Of a stretch of DNA of 64,000 nt, positions 10,350-22,706 are shown in pieces. Within the stretch, counting starts at the first letter, position 1, and each line of letters begins with the position of its first letter. This DNA is from Branchinecta lynchi. Its lineage: Eukaryota > Arthropoda > Branchiopoda > Anostraca > Branchinectidae. The position numbers were made by a program, and so were the translations under genes. The notes below the pieces were generated by a model. It saw nothing but the letters and a program-made list of their open reading frames with translations. It was not told the DNA's origin and did not search any database. Where the stretch lies: assembly GCA_023053575.1 (NCBI GenBank), contig JAKZAP010000013.1, positions 4,784,001 through 4,848,000 of the forward strand, written 5' to 3'.

Positions 10350-12204
10350 TATTTGGTACTCAATAACTTAATAACGTAACTTCAAAAATGACTAATTGCA
10401 GACCAAGTTACCGTGGTATCAGATACCATGATATCTGAAAAAAACGCAACTATTACCTTAATTACCTTAATTCGCACGTCGGAGCGATTAAGGTCCAATG
10501 GATCTGTTGTTGCTCCTTGACATCTGTTACTGGTCTGGGTGATCCCAGCAGTATTTCCAGTCCTTGCTTGACCACTCCTTATCAAGTCGATGAATAATAT
10601 TATAGTATAATATTATCGCTGGATAATATTAATATCAACTAGACTGACGTTGCATGGGCAACGTAAAGTGTTGCGGCAACCTTTGTTCGGCTTCGCCGCC
10701 TAAAGTGCTGCGAGAGCAACACTTTGGTTTTGTTTCTTCCCTGGCGGTTAAATGCTGAAGTTGTCAACTTATTGAAGCTTATAAAACGGTATGTTCTAAG
10801 AAGAACACAATCAGTAATCACATGATCAGAGGCTATTCCTCAGCGTTGTAAAAGAATATCGGAAGCAGGGACTAAATCGACTTTGCAGTCAGTTCAACTT
10901 TATCCTTTTCAGTCGTAGACATCGTGACGGATGAAAACTTGGGACACTATCTTATATAATCTAGTTGGTATTATAAAGCTATGCGTAACTTTTCAGGATT
11001 AAAATACCATAGATGACACTATTAATTATTACGAAACTACCTCATTGTTTTACATTATCGTTTGTACCCGTTGTGTAAACAGTTAATCCTAGTTTATAGC
11101 TATAGACCATCGATACAAACTTTCTTACCATCAGATTTATAGAAATCGAATACAGTGTGCACCAATTTGCACAAATTTCTAGCCCCTCGTGAACCGATTC
11201 CGAAATAGAAGTCCCTGTCCCGTGATAGGCATCAAGTTCACCGGAAAGAAATAGTGGGTACACCAGCTAGCAGACGTTCCAAACCCCTCATCGCTGAAGA
11301 TGATTGTAGCATAACAGCCGAGTATTACTTACAAGTCCCTTCCATGTCTTAAAATTGGGAACCAGATTGTTCTTACCCTCGAATACACCGGAAACAAATA
11401 ACAGGTACACCAACCAGCAAAAACTGCAAACCCCTCATCGCCGAAGATGATTATGAGCTAACAGTCGACTGTTACTTACAAGTCCCCTACATTTCTCACA
11501 ACTGGTATCGCCTATTTTTGGTTTCAATGTGTACCTTGCTACTGAAGTTGTCAACCCCTTGAAACTTTCAAACTGGTGTATCTCATGAAGGAATTATTTT
11601 TTACGAAAAATGGATGACATATACTTTGATCAGCTCATCAACCGCTATCGATTGCCCTCGAAAAAAAGATTCTACCTGCCCTAGTTCAAAAGTTGACATT
11701 TCTGCTTTAGGCTAACTTTCTAACGTCGCTGCTTAGAAAGGAACAAGAGATAAGCTCTAGTTTCTTTAGCAATGAGAGAACGTTTAAAGTTTAAGAGGCA
11801 CGTCTGATACCATTTCTCTATCGCAATCCCAAGTGCAAAAAAACAAATGAAAAATTCAGCCGCGAACGAAATGGGTAGAAACAATGGATGGCAGCGCTTT
11901 CGGACCCGTGGGAAAAAAAACACTTTTTTTTTCTGTAAATTTTTCTATTTATCACTCAAAGAAGGTATGTTGGCTGTGGGGCCGGGTAACTGCCGCGTAT
12001 ATTTAACACTTATAGATTTTAGTCCATCTTCAATTTGAAACTGGGCCATATATCATCATATTCCTCACTTTCCGTAAAAACCGCACAGGTTAGACCCTTA
12101 CCAGTTACCAGAAATAAAATGAAATCGGCGGCATAGGAAAAAAAAAAAAAAAAAAAACGAGGTAAAAACCAAAGTGTTGCTCTCGCAACACAACGATACA
12201 ATGC
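10350..12204. other. Intron sequence with paired hairpins and a 147-bp duplication
   Basis: Two inverted copies of a self-complementary motif lie at 10705-10722 (GTGCTGCGAGAGCAACAC) and 12174-12191 (GTGTTGCTCTCGCAACAC), each next to TTTGGTTTT or its complement, so they could be the ends of a 1.5-kb element. Inside, a segment containing ACCCCTCATCGC and ACTTACAAGTCCC is repeated with a 147-bp offset (about 11236-11345 and 11383-11500). A run of about 19 A lies near 12139-12157. No coding signal was recognised. Confidence 0.5.
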
Positions 12205-13984
12205 AAAATCAAGAGCTACGAGCTCATATGGCACTTGCTACGTTTAGGTGGCACAAGAAAATAGATGAAAACGTCACAAAATACCCCCGCCGTCCCAACA
12301 TGTGTTTCGGACACAGAAATCGGATATCTAGTTTCACTCAAGTCTGAGTATTTCTGGCATTGCCTCGGGTCATCTAGGGCAAATGGCTTTTCTACCTTCC
12401 AAGTTTCAGCTCAGTAGTTCCACTCGTTTGATCCCTAAACGTGCCACACAATTTCCGGTACCCCCCCCCCCCCCTGACGTGGCCGAATCTGGTTTGGACA
12501 CGCAAACGGATCACAGAAAGCATCTTCTCTTACCACCAATCAAGTTTCACTCGAATCTGAGCATTTCCCGCCCCCACCGTGGTCGGATCCAGTTCGGACC
12601 CTAAAATATATCATCTACATCATGCTCTACTTTCCAAGTTTCATTGAGATCATTCCTCTCGTTTGACCACTTTGCGAGCCAAACAGTTTCTGGGACTGAC
12701 TCCCACCACTATGGCCGAATAGGACTCGGGCCCATAAACGTCGCACCTCTGACATATCCTTTTCCCATCCATCAAGTTTGCATTGAATTGGAGCATGTCT
12801 GCAAATTTTCGGTTCCCGCTTCATCATTCTCCTACCGTTGCCGGGTCCGGTCCGGACGCCATATAACAAACTTATGCCGCATAGAGCCTGTTCTCTCCAA
12901 CTTGCATCCCATTCGGCCCATTGGTATTTTTTTTGTGCATGTCACAAAGTTTCCTGATCCCCTCCCACTCCCACGAACTCAGCTATTTCCGGATTCTGGC
13001 CTTGCATAAACTCCCCCAAAAATGGTCGATCCAGGAACGGAAGTTTTTCTAGGCCACTGTGTCAAGTCCTTAAGTCTATTGGTCGGGTTACTAATATGCC
13101 TGCCAAGTTTCATCGTCCTTAGCAGATTTGGAAGTATCCTAACTCACAATCACTTGAATTCTGGGAAACCCCCACCAAGTCCCCCCAAAAAGCCCCGACA
13201 CGATTTGGTTCTTTCAAGAACATATCTATGGCTTATACTGTTCTTCCCATCAAATTCAATCCCGGTCCCTCGACTTGAATTGGAACATCTCCGGACTTGA
13301 TTTGGAACATCTGAGACGATGAGACGATATTCTACTTGCCAAGTTTCATTCAAATCCGATCACCCGTTCAAAAGTTATGTGGGCCACTAGATTCATGATT
13401 CCCCATCCCTCCACTCACCCCACGATGGTCAGATCAGAAAACGACTTCTTCGGGTCTCTGATATGCCTGCCAACTTTCATCGTCCTAGTATATTAGGAAG
13501 TACGGAACTTGCGGGATCGCCGGAATTCCGGCCCCTCTCCAACTTCCCCACAGTGCCTGAACCAGGTCCGGTTATGTTAGCGATATATCTAGGACTTGTG
13601 CTTGATCTTTCCACCAAGTTTCAAGCGATCTCTCCACTCGAAGCGTTTCCCAACATTTCCGGCTCCCCCTCCCAGTTCCCCCTAAAGTCACCGGGTCCGG
13701 TCCGGGTTTGAAGTTGGTCGTCTGAGAAATATCAAGTTGCATTAAGATCCGATCACCCGTTTAAAAGTTATAAATTTCCTCAAGATTCCTGCCCCCCCTC
13801 CGCCACTCCCCCCATAATGGTTGCATTCAGGAAGTGACTATTCCCAAATTAATCTTTCCGGGTCCCTGAAATGCCCCAAGTTTCATCGTCCTAGCTTATG
13901 TGGAAGTGCCCGAACTAGGATAACCCGCACAGACCGACGGATGAAAGAAATCGCGGTCGCGAAGGGCAAATGCCATAAAAAGAT
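12205..13984 (-). repeat. Family A repeat, complete reverse copy A2
   Basis: This is the only family A copy on the - strand. Its tail (complement of GCAAGTGCCATAT...AGCTCTTG) is at 12205-12240 and its head (complement of TTTTTATGGCATTTGCCC) is at 13960-13984. The body has the complements of GATGAAACTTGG and CAGGGACCCG in a periodic order, with C runs where + copies have G runs. Both ends are present. Confidence 0.85.
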
Positions 13985-14336
13985 TAGCCGTAAAACGACT
14001 GTAACTTGCTGAATGCCGCCAATCAGAAATGTTCGACACAACGTCGAAAACTCCTGTACGAACACAACCCCGTTTCTTCATTTTCTCTTGCGACTTTTTT
14101 CTCGTTGGGTAAGTGTCAGAAGAGTTCGAACCACTGCGTCCGAGCATTTTGATTCACTCACGTCTCACCGGTCAAGGAACGTGTTAGAAGCAATTTGGTA
14201 GATTGAATATGCCAATGACCCGGAAAACTACTGGTTTAAAGAGATAGAGACTAGACAGACAGTTGGTTTCATCGTTATTGGTAAAGATAAGGGAAATACT
14301 TTAGGTTATAGGTCCATTTTAAACACTCTAATTTAG
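13985..14336. other. End of GCDH intron 3
   Basis: I see no coding or repeat structure other than the pyrimidine-containing acceptor of the next GCDH exon. Confidence 0.5.
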
Positions 14337-14566
14337 GGCCCCTTCGGTTGCTTGAACAACGCTCGTTACGGCATCTCCTGGGGCACTTTGGGTGCCGCCG
14401 AAGCTTGCCTAACGACAGCACGTCAGTACACGCTCGACCGCCATCAGTTTGGAAAGCCTCTAGCGGCAAATCAGCTGATGCAGAAAAAGATGGCGGATAT
14501 GGTCACGGAAATTTCTTTGGCCCTCCAGGCATGCTTGCACGTTGGACGGCTCAAGGATAAAGGATT
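14337..14566 (+). CDS. GCDH: GCDH exon: start of C-terminal helical domain
   Basis: The acceptor is CTCTAATTTAG ending at 14336 and the donor is GTAAGT at 14567. It opens in phase 0 with [20 protein letters not shown], joining Lys-Gly as in other GCDH proteins. It then gives [24 protein letters not shown]-like [18 protein letters not shown] and [11 protein letters not shown], and leaves two bases of a Leu codon. A 14.7-kb intron follows. Confidence 0.97.
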
Positions 14567-14639
14567 GTAAGTCAGTTTGCTTATTTTGATACTATTTGCG
14601 TTTTGATCGAAGTTTTTGTTCGCGGTTAGTGTAGCCGGT

Positions 14640-15005
14640 TGCTTCAGGTGTATCCTCAAGATCCCATTGGTCAGATAAAGTGACCAATGTTTAGGCTCGT
14701 GCTGTAACTGAGCAACGCTTGGTGACAGATGTCCTGATAGAGAGAAGATGGAGATAGGGGTGTCACATGGTGCGGATGGCTGAGGGTAGACTTCCCAACG
14801 ACGCTTGGTGCTGGAAACCTTCAGGCCTGCGGGCAAAGGGTAGGCAGCGCTCCACATTTTCCAGAAACCTCTAGAGAGAAGCCAAGTCAGGTTCGACCAC
14901 GATGACCGAACTATGGAATGCTGCCCAAGATAGACTCACCTGGAGGTCAGAAGTTGTCGCCTAATGCGCTACTAGGCGCGAGAATACCTAAGTCTAAGTA
15001 AGCCG
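14640..15005 (+). mobile_element. Degenerate LINE C-terminal fragment (RTE-like)
   Basis: Near 14925-14985 the translation reads LWNAAQDRLTWRSEVVA, the typical C-terminal end of RTE-type LINE proteins, with more degenerate RT-like sequence before it in shifting frames. No tail is obvious. Assignment rests on this one short motif. Confidence 0.45.
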
Positions 15006-16030
15006 TTTGCTTAATTTCCGTTTAGTCGAACTCACCGTTTGCGTAATTAGTGTTTTTACGATTCCGGCGATCCTTGCCCGGTTGACGTTTCTTCGGTTCA
15101 AGCAAACTTCGAACTTGCTAGCTCACGAAGTTCGACGGTCAGAGTTTGAAGGACGAAGAAACTGTGACCGACGACCAAAGACGGTAATTAAACAAAGACC
15201 TTTGAGGTTGAAGGTAACTTCAAACTTCGATCAAAAACGTACTACTGCTAACGCATGGATGGAGGCAACACTCATCTGAGCCTCCTTTTGTTGCAATAGC
15301 GCTGCCGCATCGCTGCTGCAGCACTTCTTTGCTTTTGCATAATATGCGTTTTTGGATTCACTTTCTTCTTGGTTGAAGCGGCAGCGCTGCAGCATCTTGC
15401 AGGGAAGCACGGACTTGGTCGGTGAGCAAGTCCGCGATTCTCGAGAAGCGCTGCCGTCTTCTTCGGAAGCGCTGCAGTGCAAAAACGGTTGTAGAAAGAA
15501 TCAGTCCGGAATCGGCCGAGAAGTGGACCTGCAGCATTCAACAAAAACGAGGCTCTGACGTCTGACGTGACTCGAAAGAATTAGACGTCGAGCAACAAAT
15601 TTAACTTTCCCCTTTAGCGATGCGTAAAGCAAGCACACAAAAGTGACAGAGATCTGAACAGAATAGATTCGCCTGATATCTATTTAGGCGTAAAACCCAA
15701 TAAATGATATTTTGGTATTTTATTGCAAAAGCCTACAGGACATACCATCAACAAATATATATAATTAATAAATTATTATTATTATTATTAAATTATTATA
15801 CTAAGAAGAAAAAGAAATAATACTCTGGATAGACTGTAGACGAGTGTTGCCGTAAAAACGAGATTCAAGACGATAAGCGATGCTTAATGCTAAATGTATT
15901 CATAAAAGCCTTCTATAGTTTCATTTTTTCTTTCTTTTTCATTTTGTATTTAGTTTTATTTCTAATGTAGTGGCCCCCGTTGGCTAGCTTTCGGAATAAT
16001 CATGTAGTTAATAAACCTATATAACTATCG
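15006..16030. other. Intron 4 sequence, GCTGC-rich patch, ATT microsatellite
   Basis: At 15285-15480 there are repeated GCGCTGC/GCAGCGC words and a perfect 8-bp hairpin at 15410-15434 (CGGACTTG/CAAGTCCG). An ATTATT run lies at 15770-15790. No gene was recognised. Confidence 0.5.
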
Positions 16031-16111
16031 GTTATGCAGGAACTCCCGTAAGAGTGATTACATATGTTCGCGTTGTTATTATTTTCGTTCCAGAGAGCGT
16101 GATAACTACCA

Positions 16112-17141
16112 ATAACTTTTCTCGAACATATATGCAAATGCATATCTTCCTATGTCCCACAGGAAGTTATTTTATGACAATTACTTTTGTGGAGAATGTT
16201 ACGACCTCGTATCATCCTCCAGAGAGGATGATACGAAGCCGTAACAGCCTCCGCAGAAGTTCGTCGAGCACTTTGCCTAAATACTGAGTTCATCGAGCAC
16301 TTTCTCTCAAATACTAAAAAATAGAAGCTTAATTTTCACAAAAAATTAATTAGAAAAAAATACGTTCAGTAAAACAAAAATACTTAAAAAATTATACAAA
16401 AAATAAAATAAGAAATAGAATAAATGTTGAAAATGACAGAACATTTACACTCTTAGACAACCAGTCTGCCCTAGGTCATAGCCTGTCACAGTCAGATTAC
16501 CACAGAAAATACAGCTTTTCCAACTGAGACAACATCCTATTATCCCTTGCTTTCCAAAAGCTAGTTATTTAGCACTGAAAAAATGACAGAACATCTTACT
16601 CTCATAGATAGACAACCAGCCTTTGCCATAGGTCGTACCTTGACATAATCAGATTTCCACTGAAAATACAGCTTGTCAACTGAAACAATGTGCTACTATC
16701 CCTTGCTTTCCAAAGGCTAGTTATTCAGCATTAATCACTGTCTTTGTTCTGGAATTATCTTGTTTCTCAGAAGCCTTCACGTTTGGTTTGTTTTATTGTT
16801 TACTTTTTACTTCCACGACCCGTAGAGCAGTCATTTTACTAGGTCTGTAGTAGGTTTTGACCGCTAGAGGGCATCTGAATCGCCAAAAAGTAAAATACTA
16901 TATTGGTAGAAAAGTAGTCAGTCCCAGATTATTATATACCTCATTTTATTAGGTCTACAGTAGGCTTGAGTTGCTACTTTACTAAACTAAAATTCCCTAC
17001 CTCCATTAGCGAAAAAGTACAACAAAAGAAGAATAAGACCTACCTATAAAAATATTCTGTTCGAAAAAGTTATAATAGTTAACATACCTCCATCTCGATT
17101 CATATCGGTATAACAACCTCGATGTCTGAAATTAACCTTTG
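16112..17141 (+). mobile_element. Family G element (1.03 kb), copy 1
   Basis: It is homologous to 27701-28901: shared blocks include ATAACTTTTCTCGAA at the left end, TGTCCCACAGG, CAGAGAGGATGATACGAAGC, TTCTGTTCGAAAAAGTTATA and TTAACCTTT at the right end. The flanking sequence on both sides (GATAACTACCA and CAATACGGCGCTCGCCCC) is found joined directly at 34175/34176 on the - strand, which marks the borders to the base. No target duplication or terminal inverted repeat is visible. An internal 150-bp unit is duplicated (16431-16580 and 16581-16730). No protein is encoded. Confidence 0.7.
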
Positions 17142-17179
17142 CAATACGGCGCTCGCCCCTCCTCTTATCATCGTAACTT

Positions 17180-18773
17180 GTAAAACTTCACTGAAACGCT
17201 ACCAAAGTTCAGGCCGCCGCGGAGAATTTGAATAACAACAATAGCGTGCATTTCAATGGATAATGAAGCGAAACTCAGGAAATGTTCTGTTCCAGATTGT
17301 AAGGTCACTTTCGAAAAGAGACCGCTATGACGGGTGGCGAAACAAAACGAATGAATGAATGGAAGGATTTTATTCCGCCAATTTCGAGACAACAAAAGAA
17401 AAAAGTACAGAAGAAAGTACAATGAAAAACATTTTGTTGGCAATCGTTTACTATTGTAGTTGCTATATATTTCAAGCATAGAGGTAAAAGCATGGAGAGG
17501 TGCCACAAATCCGAAAGAAAAGGTTCCTTCGGTGATAACCGATTGTTTGAATAGCGGAGCAATGAAGTAACGCATTTTCATCGGGGCCTTCAAGCCTATT
17601 TAAGAGAATTAGTGATGGGTAACTAGACTGTCGTATCCAGCCGTATTCGGTTAAACTTTAAATACCGTATGGGAATTGATGCTCTTTACAGTTTCTTCAT
17701 TTTCTGGATTCTTTAATTCAAGAAAATGGACACTGCCAGGAAATTTCATTTTCGAAACTGTCTACGGACGTAACTAGATAGAAAGAGATTGAATAGAAAG
17801 GTGATTAAAAGTAAATAAAAGAAAACAAGGAATCTGTCCGATTTAGGGTGTTGGGAGATTTGAAATCTGGATGTGAACCCTGAAACCAAAGCATTTCTCT
17901 CATTAGTTTTCTATCGGCCTGCTGAAGGCAATGATTCTTGCCGCTTTTTCTTAGAAATATCTTTTGACAGATTATTGTCGCATCGCTGCACCAGTTGTTG
18001 TCCCGTTGCTTCAATTTCCTCCGGACTTTGTGTCCCGATCCTCGATTGATACATCTCCGTTGCTCAGATAAAAGGTGTCCCCGTTTTATCTGTCCGGGGC
18101 GGGGGGGGGGGGGGGGGGGGCCAAGGGAGTCTGGAGTAAGGGTCGTTGAAGTTCGTGCTTATTGTTTGGAAGCCGATTACACGATTGCTTGTAGAGCTTT
18201 ATTCTGATTAATATCAGGTTTAACTTGAAGCTTGTCTCGCTCGTTGCCTATATTGTGGAAGTAGCAGTCATTCTTTGTAGTCGTTACTGTTTCACTACCC
18301 TTGTCAAGTGGAAACGAAAAAATAACAAACTTGGTATCAGCTATTCAACTATTTCAGGGTAGGCCTGGCACGAACTTTTAAGTTGAAATTTCAGCGATTT
18401 TATTTTATTTTGGATTTATAAATATGCTCCTTCTGTTTGAGAATTTTGTTGATCTTCTTGGTTAAGGTACGTTCCATTTAGCAAAAGATGTAAATTGTGA
18501 AAAGGAAACCAGGTGGCAGCTCACATACTTTACAGCGACGTTTAAAAAAAAAAAGTGAAGCGTGCCGGACAGGATATGAATTAAACATTTTTGGCAATTA
18601 TTTTGCAGTAAATTTTGCCTGGTATATGGGTTTTAGTCTTTTCTTCGGCGATCATTCACTGATAGGCAACGCTCTAATACGCTCTTCGTAAAATTCCTTT
18701 TAGATTAGTCCTTTTTTGTCCGCTAGGTGCGCTATCGTAAAGGAAATAAGACACGTTACATCTTGGTGTACAT
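17180..18773. other. Intron 4 sequence with a possible reversed LINE tail and a G20 run
   Basis: GAATGAATGAATGG with AT-rich sequence at 17350-17375 resembles a reversed LINE tail. A run of 20 G lies at 18101-18120. Open stretches on the - strand at 17168-17593 carry no domain I recognise. Confidence 0.45.
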
Positions 18774-19140
18774 TTAACCTAGGTTCACACAGTGCAAATC
18801 GCGGCGATGAACGAGATTTTTCAAGCGCAGCGAGAGAAGATTTTTATCTCCTGGGTGTTAACACTGAATTTTCGTCGGCAACAGAAATTAACGCGACAAA
18901 TAATTGAAAATAACCCTTAAAATAATTAAAAATAATTAATTTTTCTGAAAGTCAATCATCAAAAGTGTCGTCCATGTTGCTGTTCCGTGCATAAAATCGT
19001 ACTGTCGCTCGATTAAAGTTGAATTTTCCTAACATTGAAAATCGCCTGACGAAGCAACAGAAATCGCCCATTTTGGCGACGAAATTCTCGGCGATGGCCG
19101 ATATCGCCTCAGTGTGAACGTCTGTGTGAACCTAGGGTTA
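18774..19140. mobile_element. MITE with TTA target duplication
   Basis: The terminal inverted repeats are CCTAGGTTCACACAG at the left and CTGTGTGAACCTAGG at the right. The TTA trinucleotide abuts each end (18774-18776 and 19138-19140), as in PIF/Harbinger-type MITEs. It is about 360 bp, AT-rich inside and without an ORF. Subterminal GCGGCGATGA and CGGCGATGGCCG are also roughly inverted. Confidence 0.75.
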
Positions 19141-19252
19141 TCCAAGTTTGTTTGGCTTTTTTTTTTTTTATTGGCCTAGACATGTTTAAAATCTTTCTTG
19201 CTATTATCAAAATCCGAGTAAACTAGCACCACTTGGTGGTAGTTACCACTAT

Positions 19253-19834
19253 ATGCTCCAGTGGAACCCTTTTGAGAGAATAAAGATTCAATATTCGGTA
19301 ACTGAGGTTACTTCTAGACCAATCAGAGACCCTGGTCTGTTGCAGTTCGGAAACTGGATTACTGAGGAGAACTGGACTTTGATTTCGGCAGCGAAGGACT
19401 TGGATTCCCAAGATGAGGAATTTCATGGTAAAATTAACGAAAAATTTCTTGAGTGCTTCCCTGAGCGTAAAACTAAATTTTTTTCTAGTGATAAACCGTA
19501 TGTAAATTCAAAAATAAAGCGACTAATTAAGCGTAAATTACACCGTATTCGAGATGATCAAAAAGAGCAAGCAAAAAAATTGGCAAATGAAATTAAGTGG
19601 AAAATAAAAGAAGCACAGGCTAATTATTACAAAAATGAGGTGGATCATCTTTTGGAGTCCAAGCCTTCGCAGTTCTTCAGTAAAGTTAAAAGTCTGACTG
19701 GAAAGAGTTCTCAACCAGTTGACTTCATGAAGGAGGAGCCACCAGAGAAAACTGCGAATGATTTAAATGCCCACTTCGCTGCAGTTGTGCAGTCTTACCC
19801 ACCTCTTCCACCCGAAGACCCTCCGCAGAATTAA
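19253..19834 (+). pseudogene. LINE ORF2 fragment: endonuclease-RT linker
   Basis: The translation has FGNWITEENWTLISAAKDL, FLECFPERKTKFFSSDKPYV and KIKRLIKRKLHRIRDDQKEQ, then KSLTGKSSQPVD. This is the well-known segment before RT in CR1/L2/Jockey-type LINEs (fg.W....W..l......f.P.+.......Pw....ik.li..k). It is open for 193 codons. Its first ATG is not a true start, because the endonuclease domain upstream is missing. Confidence 0.85.
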
Positions 19835-20030
19835 ACTGCTCCTTCAAATGATAATTTAATGCCAGATATTTCTTTGTCAAGTGTAACCCGTAAACTTTCA
19901 AGTTAAAAAGCACTTCTGTTGCTCCTTTTGATATTCCAGTTGTTCTCGTTAAAGCATTTGCTAAAGAATTAGCTTTCCCCCTTCAGATAATCTACAATAA
20001 CATAACGCGAACAGGTTATTTTCCAAAGAA

Positions 20031-20456
20031 ATGGAAGAAAGGTTTTATCATCCCCATTCCAGAGAAGGAGCACCTAATGATTTCTCTGGTGTACGGCCGA
20101 TCACAGTTACATCAATTTTCAGCAGAATTTACGAAAGTTTTGTTGCAACATGGCTTAAAGAATATCTTTTAAAAGTAACTGATCGAAAGCAGTTTGGTAA
20201 CATTCCTAAGTGTTCTACAGTACATTACCTAGTTAATTTGATTGATTTTATTTTAAAACATCTAGATGAACCTGGCAAATGGATAAACTTAATTGCAAAT
20301 GATTCTAAAAAGGCATTTGACCTTGTTGACCATAAAATTCTTTTAGAAAAAATGGCGGAAAAAAATATACCTGATTTCATCGTCAAAATCATCAAGAGCT
20401 TCTTGACAAATAGAGAGCAAACTGTAAAGTATAAAGGCCATTTTTCAACTTCTTGA
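20031..20456 (+). pseudogene. LINE ORF2 fragment: RT fingers and palm motif A
   Basis: The translation has DFSGVRPITVTSIFSRIYES and STVHYLVNLIDFILKHL, then DSKKAFDLVDHKILLEKM, which is RT motif A with its catalytic Asp in a D-S-K-K-A-F-D context. A stop follows SFLTNREQTVKYKGHFSTS. Between 19835 and 20030, GYFPKKWKKGFIIPIP continues the same protein in another frame. Confidence 0.88.
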
Positions 20457-20544
20457 CCAGTTTTTTTTGTCGAGTTCCACAAGGAACTGTGATCGGTCCG
20501 CTGTGGTTCCTCCTCCATAAATGAAATTGCTGCTGGGCTGGAGG

Positions 20545-21197
20545 ATAGATGGAAATACGTTGACGATTTGTCCCTAGCGGAAGTCGTATCTGAGGGTTTG
20601 AAAAGTAACGCTGGCGGCTTCACCGACCAGGTTACCTCAGAAGCGATTGAAATGAATATGGTCGTGAATAAAGATAAGTGCTCGGTTACGACCTTTTTTT
20701 TTCTTAGAAAAAGTCGCCCGTCTTTCGAACCTCCTATCGACCCCGGGCTCATCAGTGATAAAACAACGCTACTAGGTGTAGTGATCTCTTCTGACCTTTC
20801 ATGGCATGAAAATACAAAGACAATTGTAAAGAAAGCTGACAGCGCAATTCAAATGCTAAAAACACTGAAAAGGTTTCGGGTTCCTAAGGACAAGCTAAAG
20901 CTAATGTTTTGCTCTTTCATTCGACCGTTAGTCGAATATGCTTTTCCGGTTTGGCACTTTGCTCTTACCCAAGGTGAAACTGATACAATAGAGCGAGTTC
21001 AGAAGAGATCGCTGCAAATTATCTATGCCGGTTCCCCCCTACCATACTCTTTTTACCTCAAAGAATTTAAAATTGAATCCCTTTCTTCCCGCCGCGGAAA
21101 ACTATGCCGCAACTTTGGCTCCTCCCTTCCCCAGCACCCCATGTACCGTTCATTCCTTCCCCCACCCTTTGTTACTGTAAGATCTCGCCCCCTCTGA
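20545..21197 (+). pseudogene. LINE ORF2 fragment: RT motif C to C-terminus
   Basis: This begins at RWKYVDDLSLAEV, whose YVDD is the RT catalytic motif C. It runs through thumb-like and C-terminal sequence, including LGVVISSDLSWHENTKTIVK, LKLMFCSFIRPLVEYAFPVW and ERVQKRSLQIIYAG, to a stop. The GVPQGT-like motif B (CRVPQGTVIGPLWF) lies just upstream near 20465-20515 in another frame. Confidence 0.88.
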
Positions 21198-21430
21198 GAA
21201 GTGGCTGAAAAGGTTCCCAAACTGACCCCAATCTACTGTAACACTATGCGCTACAGTAGAAGCTTTGTGCCTAGCTTCGTAAAGCAGTACAATGATCTTT
21301 AGCATTTATCATTATCTGTTTACAACTTATTTTATCTCTGTTTATGACTACAAAAACATCGTATTTGGGCTCTGCCCACGAGAGATATGTTTTGCTTTAT
21401 TATCAAATAAATTGAAAAAATTGAAAGTTT

Positions 21431-22706
21431 AAAATGCCTCTTCCTCTATTTTTGCTTTACCCAACTCTGTTCTGTCAAGCGCCATCACGTTTGTCATTTC
21501 TGGCATCCGACTTCAGTGCTGAGTGCTGCCTGACTTTTCCACGAGGCTAATACGTGACTCGGTATGAAGCGGAAGCCTTAATCGCGTATTCACCCTTCAG
21601 ATAACTTGTACCAAGATATCAAGTGTGATTGTTATTGTTCCTATAGCGCGTCTGGCTGCAATTCGTCAACGGATTTTATGAGGGACGTATAAGCTTACCT
21701 CTATACTCTTGATGACTATCTCTACTTGTCGATGCAAAATCTCCGGCTTCTCGGGGTACCCAGCGGAAGAAAGAAAGAAGTGGTGTCACAGCTGCTCCCA
21801 AAGATCGTCGTGATTGCTTGACACAGGATTTGGGTCTTGAGTTTGAGTCGTTACGGAGACGCTTACTCCTTCTTCCTGAGGATCATTGGCGTGTTTTGGA
21901 CTTAGTCACATAGAGTATTGTAGATCGGGTGGGACGTAGACATTTCTCTCGATTGGTCCAAGGATAATAATTAAACCTCGCACCATAGATATATCCCGCT
22001 TCACTTCACATTACTGTAGTCTGTGTGCGGGTGAGGACAAAAGAAAACCATCCTTTTCGGACCCAGGCAAGAGTTCTATTAAGCTTTCCGAAGTGCAATA
22101 TCGTATTCGTTAATCCGGCCTGGCTTCTGTGAAAGCCACAGAAGTTAGACTCTTACCATCTTCATCACTGAGCAGAAATTCGTGGACTAGGAAAACAAAA
22201 GTATTGCTCCATCAACCAAATCTTTGTATGCTTTCTGTTAACGTCTTTTCTTCTCAGAAGATGGATCAAGAAAGGTATTCCTTGGAGATAGTAATTACGG
22301 ATTTGTTCGCACGTGGGACCGTCGTTGTTATGGAGTATCTTGGATTTATTATTGGAGGTATGCTGCTTTTTGTCGGAGTCGGGTAACGTTGTTTGGTAAC
22401 GTTGGTCCGAGATGAACACTGGCAATCAGTTTTCTACCTATCCAATTTTTACATAGTTTCTTCCCATCATTTATTTCTGGTCATATCTTGAAGTGTATTA
22501 GTTAATTTGTTTCGTTTTTTTGTATTTCGGAAATATTTTGTTCCTTTTCTAGCTTTAAGCTATTTGTAAATACATTTGATTGATTGATTGGTTTAGCCAG
22601 AAACTAGAAAACATTTTGCAAGATAAGATAGTAAAAATAACAAAGGGCGAATCTGGCGTCCTGGAAAGCTCCGCTAGTTTCTGCGATTGATGTTCTTGCG
22701 ACTTTC
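21431..22706. other. Intron 4 sequence with a possible LINE tail
   Basis: TTGATTGATTGATTGG at 22577-22592, following TTTGTAAATACA, resembles a short LINE tail. I see no other structure or coding signal. Confidence 0.4.

Larger units (their letters stand above)
19253..21430 (+). mobile_element. LINE (CR1/L2-like), 5'-truncated and broken
   Basis: Reading left to right: the linker between endonuclease and RT, RT fingers and palm, RT motif C, then a C-terminal domain and a 3' UTR that ends ATCAAATAAATTGAAAAAATTGAAAG, a tail of TTGAAA-like units. A second copy of the 3' half lies at 58662-60180 with the same UTR words, including ATCGTATTTGGGCTCTGCCC. The ORF is interrupted by stops or frameshifts near 19835, 20457 and 20520-20540. 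Confidence 0.9.

Noticed and set aside
15272..15558. Ala/Ser-rich open frames at the GCTGC patch
   Set aside because: They are a by-product of repeated GCTGC/GCAGC words, present on both strands.
17168..17593. A 141-codon open frame on the - strand
   Set aside because: No domain, no splice signals and a strongly biased hydrophobic composition. It overlaps AT-rich repeat-like sequence.
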